Shown: positions 18,072-27,851, numbered from the stretch's first letter. The stretch is DNA of 64,000 bases from Halomonas sp. THAF5a (GCF_009363755.1 NZ_CP045417.1:3742749-3806748), one strand, 5' to 3'. The notes: generated from the letters alone by a model not told the origin. Made by a program: numbers and translations.

Positions 18072-18479
18072 ATGACAGACATCGACGATACCCCCGCGCC
18101 CCAGGGTCGATTGACCCTCAAGCTGCTGGCCAGCCGCCAGGATACCAACCTGCACGGCGACATTCCCGGCGGCTGGCTGGTCGCCCGCATGGACGAGGCC
18201 GCCGAGGTGGCGGCCGGCCGCGAGGCCCTGGGCCGCACCGCCAACGTGGCCATCGAGGCCATGGATTTCCTCTGCCCGGTGCGGGTGGGCTCCATGGTCA
18301 ACATCTTCACCCGCGTCAGCGAGATCGGCCACAGCTCGATCAAGATCGATGTGGAGGTGTGGATCCGGGCCCCTCACGAGCGCGATCCCCAGGAGCTGCA
18401 CAAGGTCACCGAGGCGCGCTTCGTGATGGTCGCCCTGGACGACAACGGGCGGATCCGCGGCGTGCGCCAGCACGACTGA
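18072..18479 (+). CDS. Acyl-CoA thioesterase, YciA-like hotdog fold
   Basis: 135 residues of the hotdog-fold thioesterase group. The active-site region NLHGDIPGGWLVARMDEAA matches the N-x-x-G-x-x-x-G-G-x-x-x-x-x-D pattern of the YciA/Acot family, and RTANVAIEAMDFLCPVRVG is the following helix and strand. It hydrolyses acyl-CoA to free acid and CoA; chain preference cannot be read here. The ATG at 18072 fits family length; another ATG 66 bases upstream has no better ribosome site. It is divergent from pstS. Confidence 0.88.
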   Translation: MTDIDDTPAPQGRLTLKLLASRQDTNLHGDIPGGWLVARMDEAAEVAAGREALGRTANVAIEAMDFLCPVRVGSMVNIFTRVSEIGHSSIKIDVEVWIRAPHERDPQELHKVTEARFVMVALDDNGRIRGVRQHD

Positions 18480-18528
18480 CCCGGGCCCCCGCCGCGGGGC
18501 GCGGCGAGGGCGGCCGTGCAGGGGCGCC

Positions 18529-19617
18529 TCAGGCCCCGACCTTCTCCCGGGTCTTCAGGTAGGCGAGCTCGCCCACGTCGGTGAAGCGGCGCACCCTCTG
18601 CTGGAACGCCGTGTAGGAGTCGTAGACCCGGCGCGACGTCTCGTCCTTCTCGACCTGCTCGGCGAGGACCTCGCGGGCGGCATCGTGGAGCGCCACCAGC
18701 ACCTCCTCCGGGAAGGTACGCAGCTGCACACCGTGCTCGTCGACCAGGGTCTCGAGGGCCTCGGCGTTGCGCACCGCGAACTCGCTGATCATCGCCATGT
18801 TGGCGGCCATGGCCGCCTCGCTCACCACCGCCTTGAGGTCGTCCGGCAGGGCGTTCCAGGCGTCCAGGTTGACCGTCCCCTCGAGCACCGCGCTGGGCTC
18901 GTTCCAGGCCGAGGTGTAGTAGTAGGGCGCCACCTGGTGCAGGCCGAAGGCCAGGTCGTTGTAGGGCCCGACCCAGTCGGCGGCGTCCAGCACGCCGGTC
19001 TGCATCGAGGTGAAGATCTCGGCGCCGGGGGTGCTCACGGTGGTCACGCCGATGCGGTTCATCGCCTCGCCGGCGAGCCCCGGCAGGCGAAGCTTGAGAC
19101 CCTGCATGTCCTCCAGAGAATGAATCTCCTTCTTGAACCAGCCCCCCATCTGGGTGCCGGTGTTGCCCACCGCGAAGGGCTTGAGGTTGTGCTCGGCGTA
19201 GAGCTCGTCCCAGAGCGCCTGACCGCCGCCGTGGTAGAGCCAGGCGTTGGTCTCGGTGGTGGTCATGCCGAAGGGCACGGCGGTGAAGAACTGGGCGGCC
19301 AGCGTCTTGCCGCGCCAGTAGTAGGAGGCGGAGTGGCCGAGCTGCGCGGTGCCCTGGCCCACCGCGTCGAACACCTCCATGGCCGGGACCAGCTCGCCGG
19401 CACCGTGCACGCGGATCTTCATGCGGCCCCCGGACATGCGCTCGATGCGCTCGGCGAAGTCGTTGGCGCCGGTGCCCAGCGCCGGGAAGTTCTTGGGCCA
19501 GGAGGTCACCATGTTCCAGGTGATGGTCTCCTGAGCGCTGGCCGTGGCGATGAAGGGGGCGGTGGCGCCGGCGGCGGCACCGACGCCCACGTTCTTGAGA
19601 AACTGACGGCGTTGCAT
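18529..19617 (-). CDS. TRAP transporter solute-binding protein (DctP family), TakP-like
   Basis: About 362 residues. The N-terminus MQRRQFLKNVGVGAAAGATA is a twin-arginine signal (RRQFLK), so it is probably exported folded by Tat. The mature part begins ITWNMVTSWPKNFP, typical of the DctP branch that binds 2-oxo acids (TakP-like), with later family marks LRLPGLAGEAMNRIG and VLDAADWVGPYNDLAFG. The membrane subunits DctQ and DctM are not next to it, so this is an orphan binding protein and its ligand is unproven. Confidence 0.88.
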   Translation of the reverse strand: MQRRQFLKNVGVGAAAGATAPFIATASAQETITWNMVTSWPKNFPALGTGANDFAERIERMSGGRMKIRVHGAGELVPAMEVFDAVGQGTAQLGHSASYYWRGKTLAAQFFTAVPFGMTTTETNAWLYHGGGQALWDELYAEHNLKPFAVGNTGTQMGGWFKKEIHSLEDMQGLKLRLPGLAGEAMNRIGVTTVSTPGAEIFTSMQTGVLDAADWVGPYNDLAFGLHQVAPYYYTSAWNEPSAVLEGTVNLDAWNALPDDLKAVVSEAAMAANMAMISEFAVRNAEALETLVDEHGVQLRTFPEEVLVALHDAAREVLAEQVEKDETSRRVYDSYTAFQQRVRRFTDVGELAYLKTREKVGA

Positions 19618-19731
19618 GGCGAGCGTGACTCCGTGAGGGGGTGATTCCCGCGGGGAGGCGGGGATGGGGTTGACCGCCCCGGAGTATGCGTCACGGCTGA
19701 ATTGGCCGGCAAGCGCCGCACCCGGCGGGGC

Positions 19732-19767
19732 GAGAGGGGTCTGAGGGGTCAGAGGGGTCAGAGGGGC
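19732..19767. repeat. Four 9-bp tandem repeats across the uvrD stop
   Basis: Four units with the core GAGGGG (roughly CAGAGGGGT) run in a row, the third and fourth overlapping the stop of uvrD. On the minus strand the unit reads CCCCTCTGA, so each copy keeps the frame and supplies its own stop codon. Confidence 0.88.
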
Positions 19768-21956
19768 GTCAACTTGGCGAAACCCAGCACCAGCCACTTG
19801 TCGCCCTCGCCCTCGAAGCTGACCTGCACCCGGGCGCGCTCGCCTTCCCCCTCGGCGTTGAGGATCACCCCCTCGCCGAAGACCGGATGACTGACCCGCT
19901 GGCCCAGCGCCAGCGAGGGCAGGTCGCCGCCGCCGTCGACGCTCTCCTGGCGGGGACCGGGGCGCGAGGCGGTGACCGGCCGCGAGACCTGGCCGCGCAG
20001 GCGGACCTCCTCCAGATACTCCTCGGGCAGCTCGCGCAGGAAGCGCGACGCCCGCTGGAAGGTCTCCTTGCCGTGCAGCCGGCGAAGCTCGGCGTGGGTC
20101 AGGTAGAGCTTCTGCATCGCCCGGGTCAGGCCCACGTAGCAGAGCCGGCGCTCCTCCTCCAGGCGCCCCGGCTCCTCCATGGACATCTTGTGGGGGAAGA
20201 GCCCCTCCTCGATCCCGGCGATGAACACCACCGGGAACTCCAGCCCCTTGGCCGAGTGCAGGGTCATCAGCTGCACGCAGTCCTCGAACTCGTCGGCCTC
20301 ATGGTCGCCGGCGTTGAGCGCCGCCTCGGAGAGGAAGGCCTCCAGCGCCGCCCCGCCCTCGCCGGCCTCGGGCGGCTCGAAGCTCTCGCCCTGGGTAAAG
20401 GCCCTGGCGGCGGTGACCAGCTCCTCGAGGTTCTCGACCCGCGCCTGGCCCTTCTCGCCCTTCTCGCTGCGGTGGTGCTCGATCAGTCCGGAGACGGTGA
20501 CGACGTGATCGATGATCTCGTGGAGCGCCAGGCCCGCGGTATCGTTGTCGAGCCGCTCGATCAGCTCACTGAAGGCGCGCACGGCCGTGGCGGCGCGCCC
20601 CTTCAGCGAGGCGTCGAGCAGCGCATCGTGCAGGGCCTGCCACAGCGAGACCTCGGCCTGGCGGGCGCGGGTGCGCAGCACCTCGACGGTGCGGGTGCCG
20701 ATGCCCCGGGCCGGCACGTTGATCACCCGCTCGAGCGAGGCGTCGTCGTCGCGGTTGAGCAGCAGGCGCAGGTAGGCCAGGGCGTTCTTGATCTCCAGGC
20801 GCTCGTAGAAGCGCTGGCCGCCGTAGATGCGATAGGGCACGCCCTGGCGGATCAGCGTCTCCTCGAGCACCCGGGACTGGGCGTTGGAACGGTAGAGGAT
20901 GGCGATCTCGCGGCGGTTGACGCCTTCCTCGACCTTCTCCCGGATGGTGTCGACGATGAAGCGCGCCTCGTCCAGGTCGTTGAAGCCCGCGTAGACCGAG
21001 ATCGGCTCGCCGCGATGGCCGGCGGTCCACAGCTCCTTGCCCATGCGCTCGCTGTTGTGGCGGATCAGGGCGTTGGCGGCGTCGAGGATGGCGCTGGTGG
21101 AGCGGTAGTTCTGCTCCAGGCGCACCGTCTTGGTGGCGGGGAACTCCTCCTCGAAGCGGCGGATGTTCTCGATGCGCGCCCCGCGCCAGCCGTAGATCGA
21201 CTGGTCGTCGTCGCCGACCACGGTCATCGGGGTCGACATGCCGGTGAGCAGCTTGAGCCAGGCGTACTGCAAGGTGTTGGTGTCCTGGAACTCGTCGACC
21301 AGCACGTGGCCGAAGCGCTCCCGGTAATGGGCCAGCAGCGCCGGGTTGTCGCGCAAGAGCTCCAGGCTCCTGAGCAGCAGCTCGCCGAAGTCGACCAGCC
21401 CGCCACGCTCGCAGGTCAGCTGGTAGCGATCGTAGAGCTCGACCATCTGCGCCATGTAGGCGTCGCCGTGGGCGTCGACCTGGTGGGGGCGCAGCCCCTC
21501 CTCCTTGCAGCCGGAGATGAACGACTGCACCTGGCGCGGCGGGAAGCGCTCGTCGTCGATGCTGTGGTCCTTGAGCAGCCGCTTGATCAGGCGCAGCTGG
21601 TCGTCGCTGTCGATGATCTGGAAGTGCTGGGGCAGGCGGGCATCCTGCCAGTGGGTGCGCAGCAGGCGATGGGCGATGGAGTGAAAGGTCCCGACCCAGA
21701 CGTGGCGCAGCGAGATGCCGAGCAGCGCCTCCAGGCGGGTGCGCATCTCGCGGGCCGCCTTGTTGGTGAAGGTCACGGCGAGCAGCGCATAGGGCGAGAG
21801 CCCCTCGGCCTGCATCAGCCAGGCGATGCGGTGGACCAGCACCCGGGTCTTGCCGGAGCCGGCCCCGGCCAGCACCAGCATGTTGCCCTGGGGGGCGCTG
21901 ACGGCCTCGCGCTGGGCCGGGTTCATGTGGTCGAGAATCGCCGTGACGTCGTCCAT
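19758..21956 (-). CDS. uvrD: UvrD, DNA helicase II
   Basis: 732-residue superfamily 1 helicase: Walker A GAGSGKT (31-37), AVTFTNKAAREMRTR, DEFQDTN, QSIYGWRGA, and TLHSAKGLEFPVVFIAG. UvrD removes the incised strand in nucleotide excision repair and unwinds in mismatch repair. Length and the C-terminal Tudor-like tail (SHPVFGEGVILNAEG) match UvrD rather than Rep. It ends in a run of 9-bp repeats that includes the stop codon. Confidence 0.96.
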   Translation of the reverse strand: MDDVTAILDHMNPAQREAVSAPQGNMLVLAGAGSGKTRVLVHRIAWLMQAEGLSPYALLAVTFTNKAAREMRTRLEALLGISLRHVWVGTFHSIAHRLLRTHWQDARLPQHFQIIDSDDQLRLIKRLLKDHSIDDERFPPRQVQSFISGCKEEGLRPHQVDAHGDAYMAQMVELYDRYQLTCERGGLVDFGELLLRSLELLRDNPALLAHYRERFGHVLVDEFQDTNTLQYAWLKLLTGMSTPMTVVGDDDQSIYGWRGARIENIRRFEEEFPATKTVRLEQNYRSTSAILDAANALIRHNSERMGKELWTAGHRGEPISVYAGFNDLDEARFIVDTIREKVEEGVNRREIAILYRSNAQSRVLEETLIRQGVPYRIYGGQRFYERLEIKNALAYLRLLLNRDDDASLERVINVPARGIGTRTVEVLRTRARQAEVSLWQALHDALLDASLKGRAATAVRAFSELIERLDNDTAGLALHEIIDHVVTVSGLIEHHRSEKGEKGQARVENLEELVTAARAFTQGESFEPPEAGEGGAALEAFLSEAALNAGDHEADEFEDCVQLMTLHSAKGLEFPVVFIAGIEEGLFPHKMSMEEPGRLEEERRLCYVGLTRAMQKLYLTHAELRRLHGKETFQRASRFLRELPEEYLEEVRLRGQVSRPVTASRPGPRQESVDGGGDLPSLALGQRVSHPVFGEGVILNAEGEGERARVQVSFEGEGDKWLVLGFAKLTPL

Positions 21957-22026
21957 AGCGCAGGGGTAGCCGGGTCAAAAAATGGAGGCCCAGCTTAGCA
22001 TATCGCGCTCGGCGCTGGCCGAAGGC

Positions 22027-22890
22027 CTAGGGCTTCCCCTCCTGCTCCGGGAAGCGCAGCGGGTTGAGGCTCTTCTTCACCGCCTTGAGCTGCTCGGCGA
22101 GCTTGGGGCCGCGGGTCTTGGCCACGCCCACGGCGAGCACGTCGACCAGCACCAGGTGGGCGATGCGCGAGCTCATCGGGGTGTAGATCTCGGTGTCCTC
22201 GTGGACGTCGATATAGAGCGGCAGGGTGACCTCATCGGCGAGCGGCGAGCCGCTGGGGCAGAGCCCGATCACCGTCGCGCCGGCCTCCCGCGCCAGCCGC
22301 ACGCTGGCCACCAGGGCCCGGGTGCGGCCGGTCTGGGAGATCGCCACCACCACGTCGCCCTCCTTGAGGGTCACCGCCGACATGTTCTGCATGTGCGGGT
22401 CGGTGTAGGCGGCGGTGGAGATCTGCAGGCGGAAGAACTTGTGCTGGGCATCGGCGGCCACGGCCCCCGAGGCGCCGAAGCCGTAGAACTCCACCCGATT
22501 GGCCATGGCCAGGGCGTTGATGGCCTGGCTCAGCGCCTCGTTGTCGAGCCGGTCGCGCACCGACAGCAGGGTGCCCACGGTGGAGTCGAAGATGCTGTGG
22601 GAAAACTCCACCACCGAGTCGCTGTCGTTCATCGAGAACTGGGCGAACTGGCTGCCGGAGGCCAGCATCTGGGCGAGCTGGAGCTTGAAGTCCTGGAAGC
22701 CGTTGCAGCCCAGGGCACGGCAGAAGCGCACCACGGTGGGCTCGCTGACCTTGGCCTCGGTGGCCAGGTCGACGATGCGCATGTGGATCACTTCCTCGGG
22801 GTTGCGCAGCACGAAGCGCGCGACCTTCTGCTCGGAGCGGCGGAAGTGCTCCATGCGACGTCTCATCTCATCGAACAGGGCACGGCTCAC
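22027..22890 (-). CDS. hexR: HexR, RpiR-family regulator of central carbon metabolism
   Basis: 287 residues: an N-terminal RpiR helix-turn-helix (VSEPTVVRFCRALGCNGFQDFKL) and a C-terminal SIS sugar-phosphate domain (GFGASGAVAADAQHKFFRL, ISQTGRTRALVASVRLAREAG). HexR represses zwf and Entner-Doudoroff genes and is released by KDPG. The GTG at 22890 is supported by GGAG seven bases before. No zwf, edd or eda gene is adjacent here, so its targets are elsewhere. The 70 bases after its stop separate it from uvrD. Confidence 0.9.
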   Translation of the reverse strand: MSRALFDEMRRRMEHFRRSEQKVARFVLRNPEEVIHMRIVDLATEAKVSEPTVVRFCRALGCNGFQDFKLQLAQMLASGSQFAQFSMNDSDSVVEFSHSIFDSTVGTLLSVRDRLDNEALSQAINALAMANRVEFYGFGASGAVAADAQHKFFRLQISTAAYTDPHMQNMSAVTLKEGDVVVAISQTGRTRALVASVRLAREAGATVIGLCPSGSPLADEVTLPLYIDVHEDTEIYTPMSSRIAHLVLVDVLAVGVAKTRGPKLAEQLKAVKKSLNPLRFPEQEGKP

Positions 22891-23158
22891 TCGGGGGCTC
22901 CTTGCTGGCGGGCCGCCTCACGGGAGGGCGGCATCACGATGGGTGGGTTCATGCCCACAGTATGCCCCAAGCCGAGGAGCGATGCGCACCCCGTCGCACA
23001 GGAGGGCGCGGTCACGGGCGCGACGGACAGCGTTGACGGCGCGTCGTGCATTTTCCGCCTCGGCCGTCATCATTCTGTCAAGTGGGATATAGTAAGAGTT
23101 GCAGTGTCGGGCAGCGTCATGGATGCCGGCACATTCACTGCAGAAAGGAGAGTCGATC

Positions 23159-23374
23159 ATGCGTAATGTCGAACGGTTATCCTCCCTCAAGAGTGAACTC
23201 CTCGACATCTTCATGAGCATGGAAGTGGTCGAGCACGAACAGCGGTCGCGCAGCGCCGCCCAGCGCAACCTGCGCGCCCGCCGCGGCATCGAGCTGCACA
23301 ACGAATTCAAGCGCCTCTCCCAGGAGATCGCTCCGCTTCCGGAGGAGACGCTGGCGGAAGACGAGATGCACTGA
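23159..23374 (+). CDS. Small hypothetical protein, 71 residues
   Basis: Charged, mostly helical protein (MRNVERLSSLKSELLDIF ... RARRGIELHNEFKRLSQEI, acidic tail). I do not recognise it. Coding is supported by GGAG eight bases before the ATG, by a clean frame and by its lying between the 5' end of hexR and the 3' end of a transporter, with no other gene in that space. The middle (QRSRSAAQRNLRARRGIE) is strongly basic, and the C-terminus acidic. No signal peptide or membrane segment is visible. It could be a regulatory or nucleoid-associated small protein, but no function can be assigned. Confidence 0.7.
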   Translation: MRNVERLSSLKSELLDIFMSMEVVEHEQRSRSAAQRNLRARRGIELHNEFKRLSQEIAPLPEETLAEDEMH

Positions 23375-23408
23375 CCGCCCCGGGCGGCGCCTCGTTCCCG
23401 GACGCAAC

Positions 23409-23429
23409 GAGCCCCGCAGGGCGGGGCTC
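23409..23429. terminator. Hairpin between convergent genes
   Basis: GAGCCCCGC and GCGGGGCTC form a perfect 9-bp stem with loop AGG, between the small gene and the transporter. Neither side has a U run, so termination by this hairpin is only possible. Confidence 0.5.
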
Positions 23430-23470
23430 GCAGGAGACGCGACGCGCCGGCACAAGCCGGCGAGCCAGGG

Positions 23471-24811
23471 TCAGAGGCTGGAGACGAACACCGCGATCAC
23501 GCCGATGGGCGCGATGAAGCGGGAGATCACGGTCCAGACCTTCGTGCCGGTCTCGCCGAGGCCCAGCTCCTGGCGCACGCCCTCACGATCCAGCACCCAG
23601 GCGACGAAGACGATCGCCATCAGGCCGGTCAGCGGCAGCAGGAACTTGCTGGTCACCGTGTCGAGCAGGTCGAAGACGTTCAGGCCGAAGATCAGCACGT
23701 CGCTCCAGACGTTGAACGCCAGCAGCGCGGCGATGCCCAGCGCCCAGGTCGCCGCACCGGCCACCAGGGTGGAGGCGAAACGCGACAGCGGCGTGCGCTC
23801 CTCGACGAACTCCACCACCGGCTCGAGCAGCGAGATCGCGGAGGTCAGGGCGGCGAAGGTGAGCAGAAGGAAGAACATCAGGCCGAGGATGACGCCGCCG
23901 CCCATGTTGCCGAAGGCCAGCGGCAGGGTGACGAAGATCAGGCCCGGGCCGGAGCTGAGATCCAGCCCATTGGCGAAGACGATGGGGAAGATCGCCAGGC
24001 CGGAGACCAGCGCCACCACGGTGTCGAGGATGATCACGGTCCGCGCGGTCTTGAGCAGGTTGATCTCCTCGTTGAGGTAGGAGCCATAGGCCATCATGAT
24101 GCCCATGCCCAGCGACAGGGTGAAGAAGGCCTGGCCCATCGCCGCCAGGATCACGCCGCCGTCCACCTTCGAGAAGTCGGGGTTGAACATGAAGCCCAGC
24201 GCCTCGCCGAAGTAGCCGGTGGTCATGCCGTAGCCCACCAGCACCACCAGCAGCACGCCCAGCGCCGGCATCAGGCTGCGCACGGCGCCCTCCAGCCCCT
24301 TGGTCACGCCGCGGGCGACGATGCCGATCACCAGCAGCATGAACACCGAGTGCCCCGCCAGCAGCAGGCCGGGGTTCGCCAGCATGCCGCTGAACAGCCC
24401 GCCGATGCCGTCGGCGTCCTGGCCGCTGAAGGACCCGGTCACCGAGCTCAGGGTGTAGTAGAGCGACCAGCCGCCGATCACGCTGTAGAAGGAGAGGATC
24501 AGAAAGGCCCCGAGGATGCCGCTGATGCCGACGATCATCCAGCCGCGGGAGGCGCCGGCCGCCGTGGCCAGGTCGGCCATGGCGTTGGCCGGGTTCTTCT
24601 GGCCTCGACGGCCGACCAGCCATTCGGCGACCAGGATCGGCAGGCCGACCAGGCCGATGCAGAGCAGGTAGATGAGCACGAAGGCGGCGCCGCCGCTGTC
24701 GCCCACCATGTAGGGAAACTTCCAGATATTGCCCAGACCGACCGCCGAGCCGGTGGCCGCGAGAATAAAGGTCAGTCGGGAGGACCAGTGTGCGTGTTGC
24801 TTAGTGGACAT
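23471..24811 (-). CDS. Sodium-dependent symporter, NSS/SNF family (LeuT-like)
   Basis: 446-residue integral membrane protein with about 11 helices. The first helix holds the NSS signature GSAVGLGNIWKFPYMVGDSGG, which makes the sodium and substrate site. Bacterial members import amino acids or similar solutes with sodium. The substrate cannot be told from the sequence. The ATG at 24811 has AGGGTG seven bases upstream. It stands alone, with a long non-coding region upstream. Confidence 0.93.
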   Translation of the reverse strand: MSTKQHAHWSSRLTFILAATGSAVGLGNIWKFPYMVGDSGGAAFVLIYLLCIGLVGLPILVAEWLVGRRGQKNPANAMADLATAAGASRGWMIVGISGILGAFLILSFYSVIGGWSLYYTLSSVTGSFSGQDADGIGGLFSGMLANPGLLLAGHSVFMLLVIGIVARGVTKGLEGAVRSLMPALGVLLVVLVGYGMTTGYFGEALGFMFNPDFSKVDGGVILAAMGQAFFTLSLGMGIMMAYGSYLNEEINLLKTARTVIILDTVVALVSGLAIFPIVFANGLDLSSGPGLIFVTLPLAFGNMGGGVILGLMFFLLLTFAALTSAISLLEPVVEFVEERTPLSRFASTLVAGAATWALGIAALLAFNVWSDVLIFGLNVFDLLDTVTSKFLLPLTGLMAIVFVAWVLDREGVRQELGLGETGTKVWTVISRFIAPIGVIAVFVSSL

Positions 24812-25139
24812 AAATCACCCTGATGGTACGTGTCGTCATCGATCGATCGGATGCGATGACGGCGTTGTGGTTGTAGTCGCCACGTCCACGGCCTCCCGGA
24901 TCGCAGGAGACCGCTTTCAAGGGCATTACGGATGCCTGACAGGATCGCTGCCGGTACAACTTCCGCGGCGCCTGGGGCGCGACGCGGACACCTCATGATG
25001 GATCACGTCGAGGAATCACACAGGATAGGTGCAAAACCCCACATGATCCGATGGCAAGTGACGATCGACCCGTAAAAGTATCCGATCATACGCTTGTTGA
25101 CCAGTCATCCGGAGAAAAGCGTCCGCTGCGCCGAGGGGA
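24812..25139. other. Non-coding stretch upstream of the symporter gene
   Basis: 328 bases without a convincing gene between the symporter start and the stop of the DUF72 gene. It should hold the promoter of the leftward symporter. I see no RNA gene, strong terminator or operator. A short CGATCGATCG run lies near 24839-24848. Confidence 0.5.
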
Positions 25140-26003
25140 TCAGAACAGCGCCGCCTGAGAGGCGCCGGGGAAGGTCGCCAGGGGCGGCAGGGCGAGGCGC
25201 TCGGCGAGCCGCCCATGCAGGCGACGCGCGAGGTCGGGGGCCCGGCGGTTGTCCGGCGTGTGCACAAGGAGGAAAGGGGTTTTCCCCTGTTTTATCCACA
25301 GGGAGAGGCGCTCGATCCAGGGGGTGAAGGCCCGCTCGTTGATGGCGTCGTCGAAGTGACCGATGAAGCGCACCAGCGGGAAGTCGCCCGTGGAAAGCAC
25401 GTGTAACGGGAGTCGCGGCTTCTCGGCCTGAGCTCGCGCCAGGCCGGGATGGGCCTCGGGGGGCGTGGCGAAGAGCGAGCGCGCATCGAGCATCACCCGA
25501 TCGGCCCCGTGAGTTATCAACAACCGGTTGAGAGCCGTCTCGGCGCCCCCCTTGTGGAAGAATTCCGGGTGGCGCACCTCGACGGCGCAGGGTAGCCCCG
25601 CCGGCCAGCCCGCCAGCAGCGCCTCGAGCCGGGGCAGCGCCTCGGGGCCGACCTCCCGGGGCAGCTGCACCATGGTCGGCCCGAGCCGGTCGTGCAGGGG
25701 CGCGAGCGCCGCGAAGAAGGCCTCGAGGTCGGCCTCGATGTCCACCAGGCGCTTCTCGTGGGTCAGGCGCCCCGGCAGCTTGAAGCAGAAGCGGAAATCG
25801 GGCGGCGCCTGGCGCGCCCAGGCGGCCACCGTCGCGGGCCGCGGGGCCCCGCTGTAGAAGGTGGTGTTGCCCTCCACGGCGGAGAAGACCCGGGCGTAGT
25901 CGGCCAGCCGGTCATCATTGCCGCCGTGGGGCGGGTAGAGGCCGCCGCGCCAGTCGGGGTTGGCCCACATCGGCAGGCCCAGGTGCAGGCGCGGCGGCGA
26001 CAT
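25140..26003 (-). CDS. DUF72 family protein (YecE-like)
   Basis: 287 residues of the DUF72/YecE TIM-barrel family. Recognisable segments are GLPMWANPDWRGGLYPPHGG near the start, FSAVEGNTTFYSGAP, FRFCFKLPGRLTHEKRL, and FVHTPDNRRAP-like LLVHTPDNRRAPDL near the end. The function of the family is not established. The ATG at 26003 lies two bases after the glmS stop, with GGAG five bases before it, so it is probably co-transcribed with glmS. A GTG at 26009 overlapping the glmS stop is a poorer choice. Confidence 0.85.
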   Translation of the reverse strand: MSPPRLHLGLPMWANPDWRGGLYPPHGGNDDRLADYARVFSAVEGNTTFYSGAPRPATVAAWARQAPPDFRFCFKLPGRLTHEKRLVDIEADLEAFFAALAPLHDRLGPTMVQLPREVGPEALPRLEALLAGWPAGLPCAVEVRHPEFFHKGGAETALNRLLITHGADRVMLDARSLFATPPEAHPGLARAQAEKPRLPLHVLSTGDFPLVRFIGHFDDAINERAFTPWIERLSLWIKQGKTPFLLVHTPDNRRAPDLARRLHGRLAERLALPPLATFPGASQAALF

Positions 26004-26005
26004 CG

Positions 26006-27841
26006 TCACTCCACGGTGACGGACTTGGCGAGGTTGCGCGGCTGATCGACGTCGGTGCCCTTGAGCACCGCCACGTGATAGCTCAGCAGCTGCAGCGGCA
26101 CGGTGTAGAGGATCGGCGCCAGGGCCTCATGGACGTGGGGAACGTGCAGCAGGTGAACGCCCTCCTCCTCGGCCAGCCCCACCCCCTCATCGGCGAAGAC
26201 GAACAGCTCGCCCCCCCGGGCCCGCACCTCCTGGAGATTGGACTTGAGCTTGTCGAGCAGCTCGTCGTTGGGCGCCACCGAGATGACCGGCATCTCGCTG
26301 TCGACCAGTGCCAGGGGGCCGTGCTTGAGCTCGCCGGCCGGATAGGCCTCGGCGTGGATGTAGGAGATCTCCTTGAGCTTCAGTGCCCCCTCCAGGGCCA
26401 CGGGGAAGTGGGCGCCGCGCCCCAGGAAGAGCGCATGGTGCTTCTCGGCGAAGGCCATGGCCAGGGCCTCGATGGCCGGGTCCAGTGCCAGTACCCGCGC
26501 CACCAGGCTCGGCAGAGCGCGCAGCGCGTCCACCAGGCTCGCCTGTTCGGAGGCCTCGAGGCCCCGGATCCGGCCCAGCGCCAGGGTCAGCAGCATCAGG
26601 CCGGTCAGCTGGGTGGTGAAGGCCTTGGTGGAGGCCACGCCGATCTCGGGCCCGGCCTGGGTCATCAGGGTCAGGTCCGACTCGCGCACCAGGGAGCTGC
26701 CCGGCACGTTGCAGATCGCCAGGCTGGCCAGGTAGCCGCGATCCTTGGCGAAGCGCAGCGCCGCCAGGGTGTCGGCGGTCTCGCCGGACTGGGAGAGCGT
26801 CACGAACAGCGTGCCCTCGGGTACCACCACCTGGCGATAGCGGTACTCCGAGGCGACCTCCACCTGCACCGGCACCCCGGTATAGCGCTCCAGCCAGTAG
26901 CGGGCCACCATGCCGGCGTGATAACTGGTGCCACAGGCCACGATGTGGATCTGCCGGACCCGGCCGAAGAGCGCCTCGGCCTCGGGGCCGAAGCTCTCGA
27001 CCAGCGCCGAGCGCTCGCCCAGGCGCCCCTCCAGGGCGGCGGCGATCACCGCCGGCTGCTCATGGATCTCCTTGAGCATGAAGTGGCGGTAGTCGCCCTT
27101 GCTGGCCGCGCCGTCGCCGTGCTCGAAGGTCTGCACCTCGCGCTCGACCACGTACCCGTCGGCATCGACCACCTCGATCACCCCGCCCCGGGAGAGGCGC
27201 ACCGCGTCGCCCTCCTGGAGGTAGAGAAAGCGGTCGGTGACCTGCAGCAGCGCCAGCGGGTCGGAGGCGAGGAAGGCCTCGTCGATGCCCACGCCCACCA
27301 CCAGCGGGCTGCCCTTGCGCGCCCCGATGACCACATCGGGCTCGTCGGTATGGATTACGCCCAGGGCGTAGGCCCCGTCGAGAAGGGCCAGCACCCCCTG
27401 CACCGCGCCGAGCAGGTCGCCCTCACGGCGGGTCTCGCGCTCCAGCAGGTGGGCGATGACCTCGGTATCGGTCTCGGAGGTGAAGACGTAGCCCTCCGCC
27501 TCGAGCTCCCGGCGCAGGGCCTCGTGGTTCTCGATGATGCCGTTGTGCACCACGGCCAGGCGCTCGCCGGACTGGTGGGGATGGGCGTTGGCCTCGCTGG
27601 GGCGGCCGTGGGTGGCCCAGCGGGTATGGGCGATGCCACTGCGTCCCGGCAGCGGCTGGGCGGCGAGGCGCTCCTCCAGGGCGGCCACCTTGCCCAGCGC
27701 GCGCTGGCGCTGCAGGCGGCCCTCGGGCGAGCGCACCGTCATCCCGGCCGAGTCATAGCCGCGGTACTCCAGGCGCTTCAGCCCCTCCAGCAGGATGCCC
27801 TGGACGTTGCGTTCGGCAACGGCGCTGACGATTCCACACAT
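26006..27841 (-). CDS. glmS: GlmS, glutamine--fructose-6-phosphate aminotransferase
   Basis: 611 residues, normal GlmS length. MCGIV gives the N-terminal catalytic cysteine after Met removal, with the glutaminase domain ([24 protein letters not shown]), then two SIS isomerase domains and the terminal LAKSVTVE. It makes glucosamine-6-phosphate for peptidoglycan and LPS. It starts 10 bases after glmU, leaving no space for a glmS ribozyme. It is part of glmU-glmS-DUF72. Confidence 0.97.
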   Translation of the reverse strand: MCGIVSAVAERNVQGILLEGLKRLEYRGYDSAGMTVRSPEGRLQRQRALGKVAALEERLAAQPLPGRSGIAHTRWATHGRPSEANAHPHQSGERLAVVHNGIIENHEALRRELEAEGYVFTSETDTEVIAHLLERETRREGDLLGAVQGVLALLDGAYALGVIHTDEPDVVIGARKGSPLVVGVGIDEAFLASDPLALLQVTDRFLYLQEGDAVRLSRGGVIEVVDADGYVVEREVQTFEHGDGAASKGDYRHFMLKEIHEQPAVIAAALEGRLGERSALVESFGPEAEALFGRVRQIHIVACGTSYHAGMVARYWLERYTGVPVQVEVASEYRYRQVVVPEGTLFVTLSQSGETADTLAALRFAKDRGYLASLAICNVPGSSLVRESDLTLMTQAGPEIGVASTKAFTTQLTGLMLLTLALGRIRGLEASEQASLVDALRALPSLVARVLALDPAIEALAMAFAEKHHALFLGRGAHFPVALEGALKLKEISYIHAEAYPAGELKHGPLALVDSEMPVISVAPNDELLDKLKSNLQEVRARGGELFVFADEGVGLAEEEGVHLLHVPHVHEALAPILYTVPLQLLSYHVAVLKGTDVDQPRNLAKSVTVE

Positions 27842-27851
27842 GGTTCTCTCC

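Noticed and set aside
27842..27851. A glmS ribozyme upstream of glmS
   Set aside because: Only 10 bases separate glmU and glmS.
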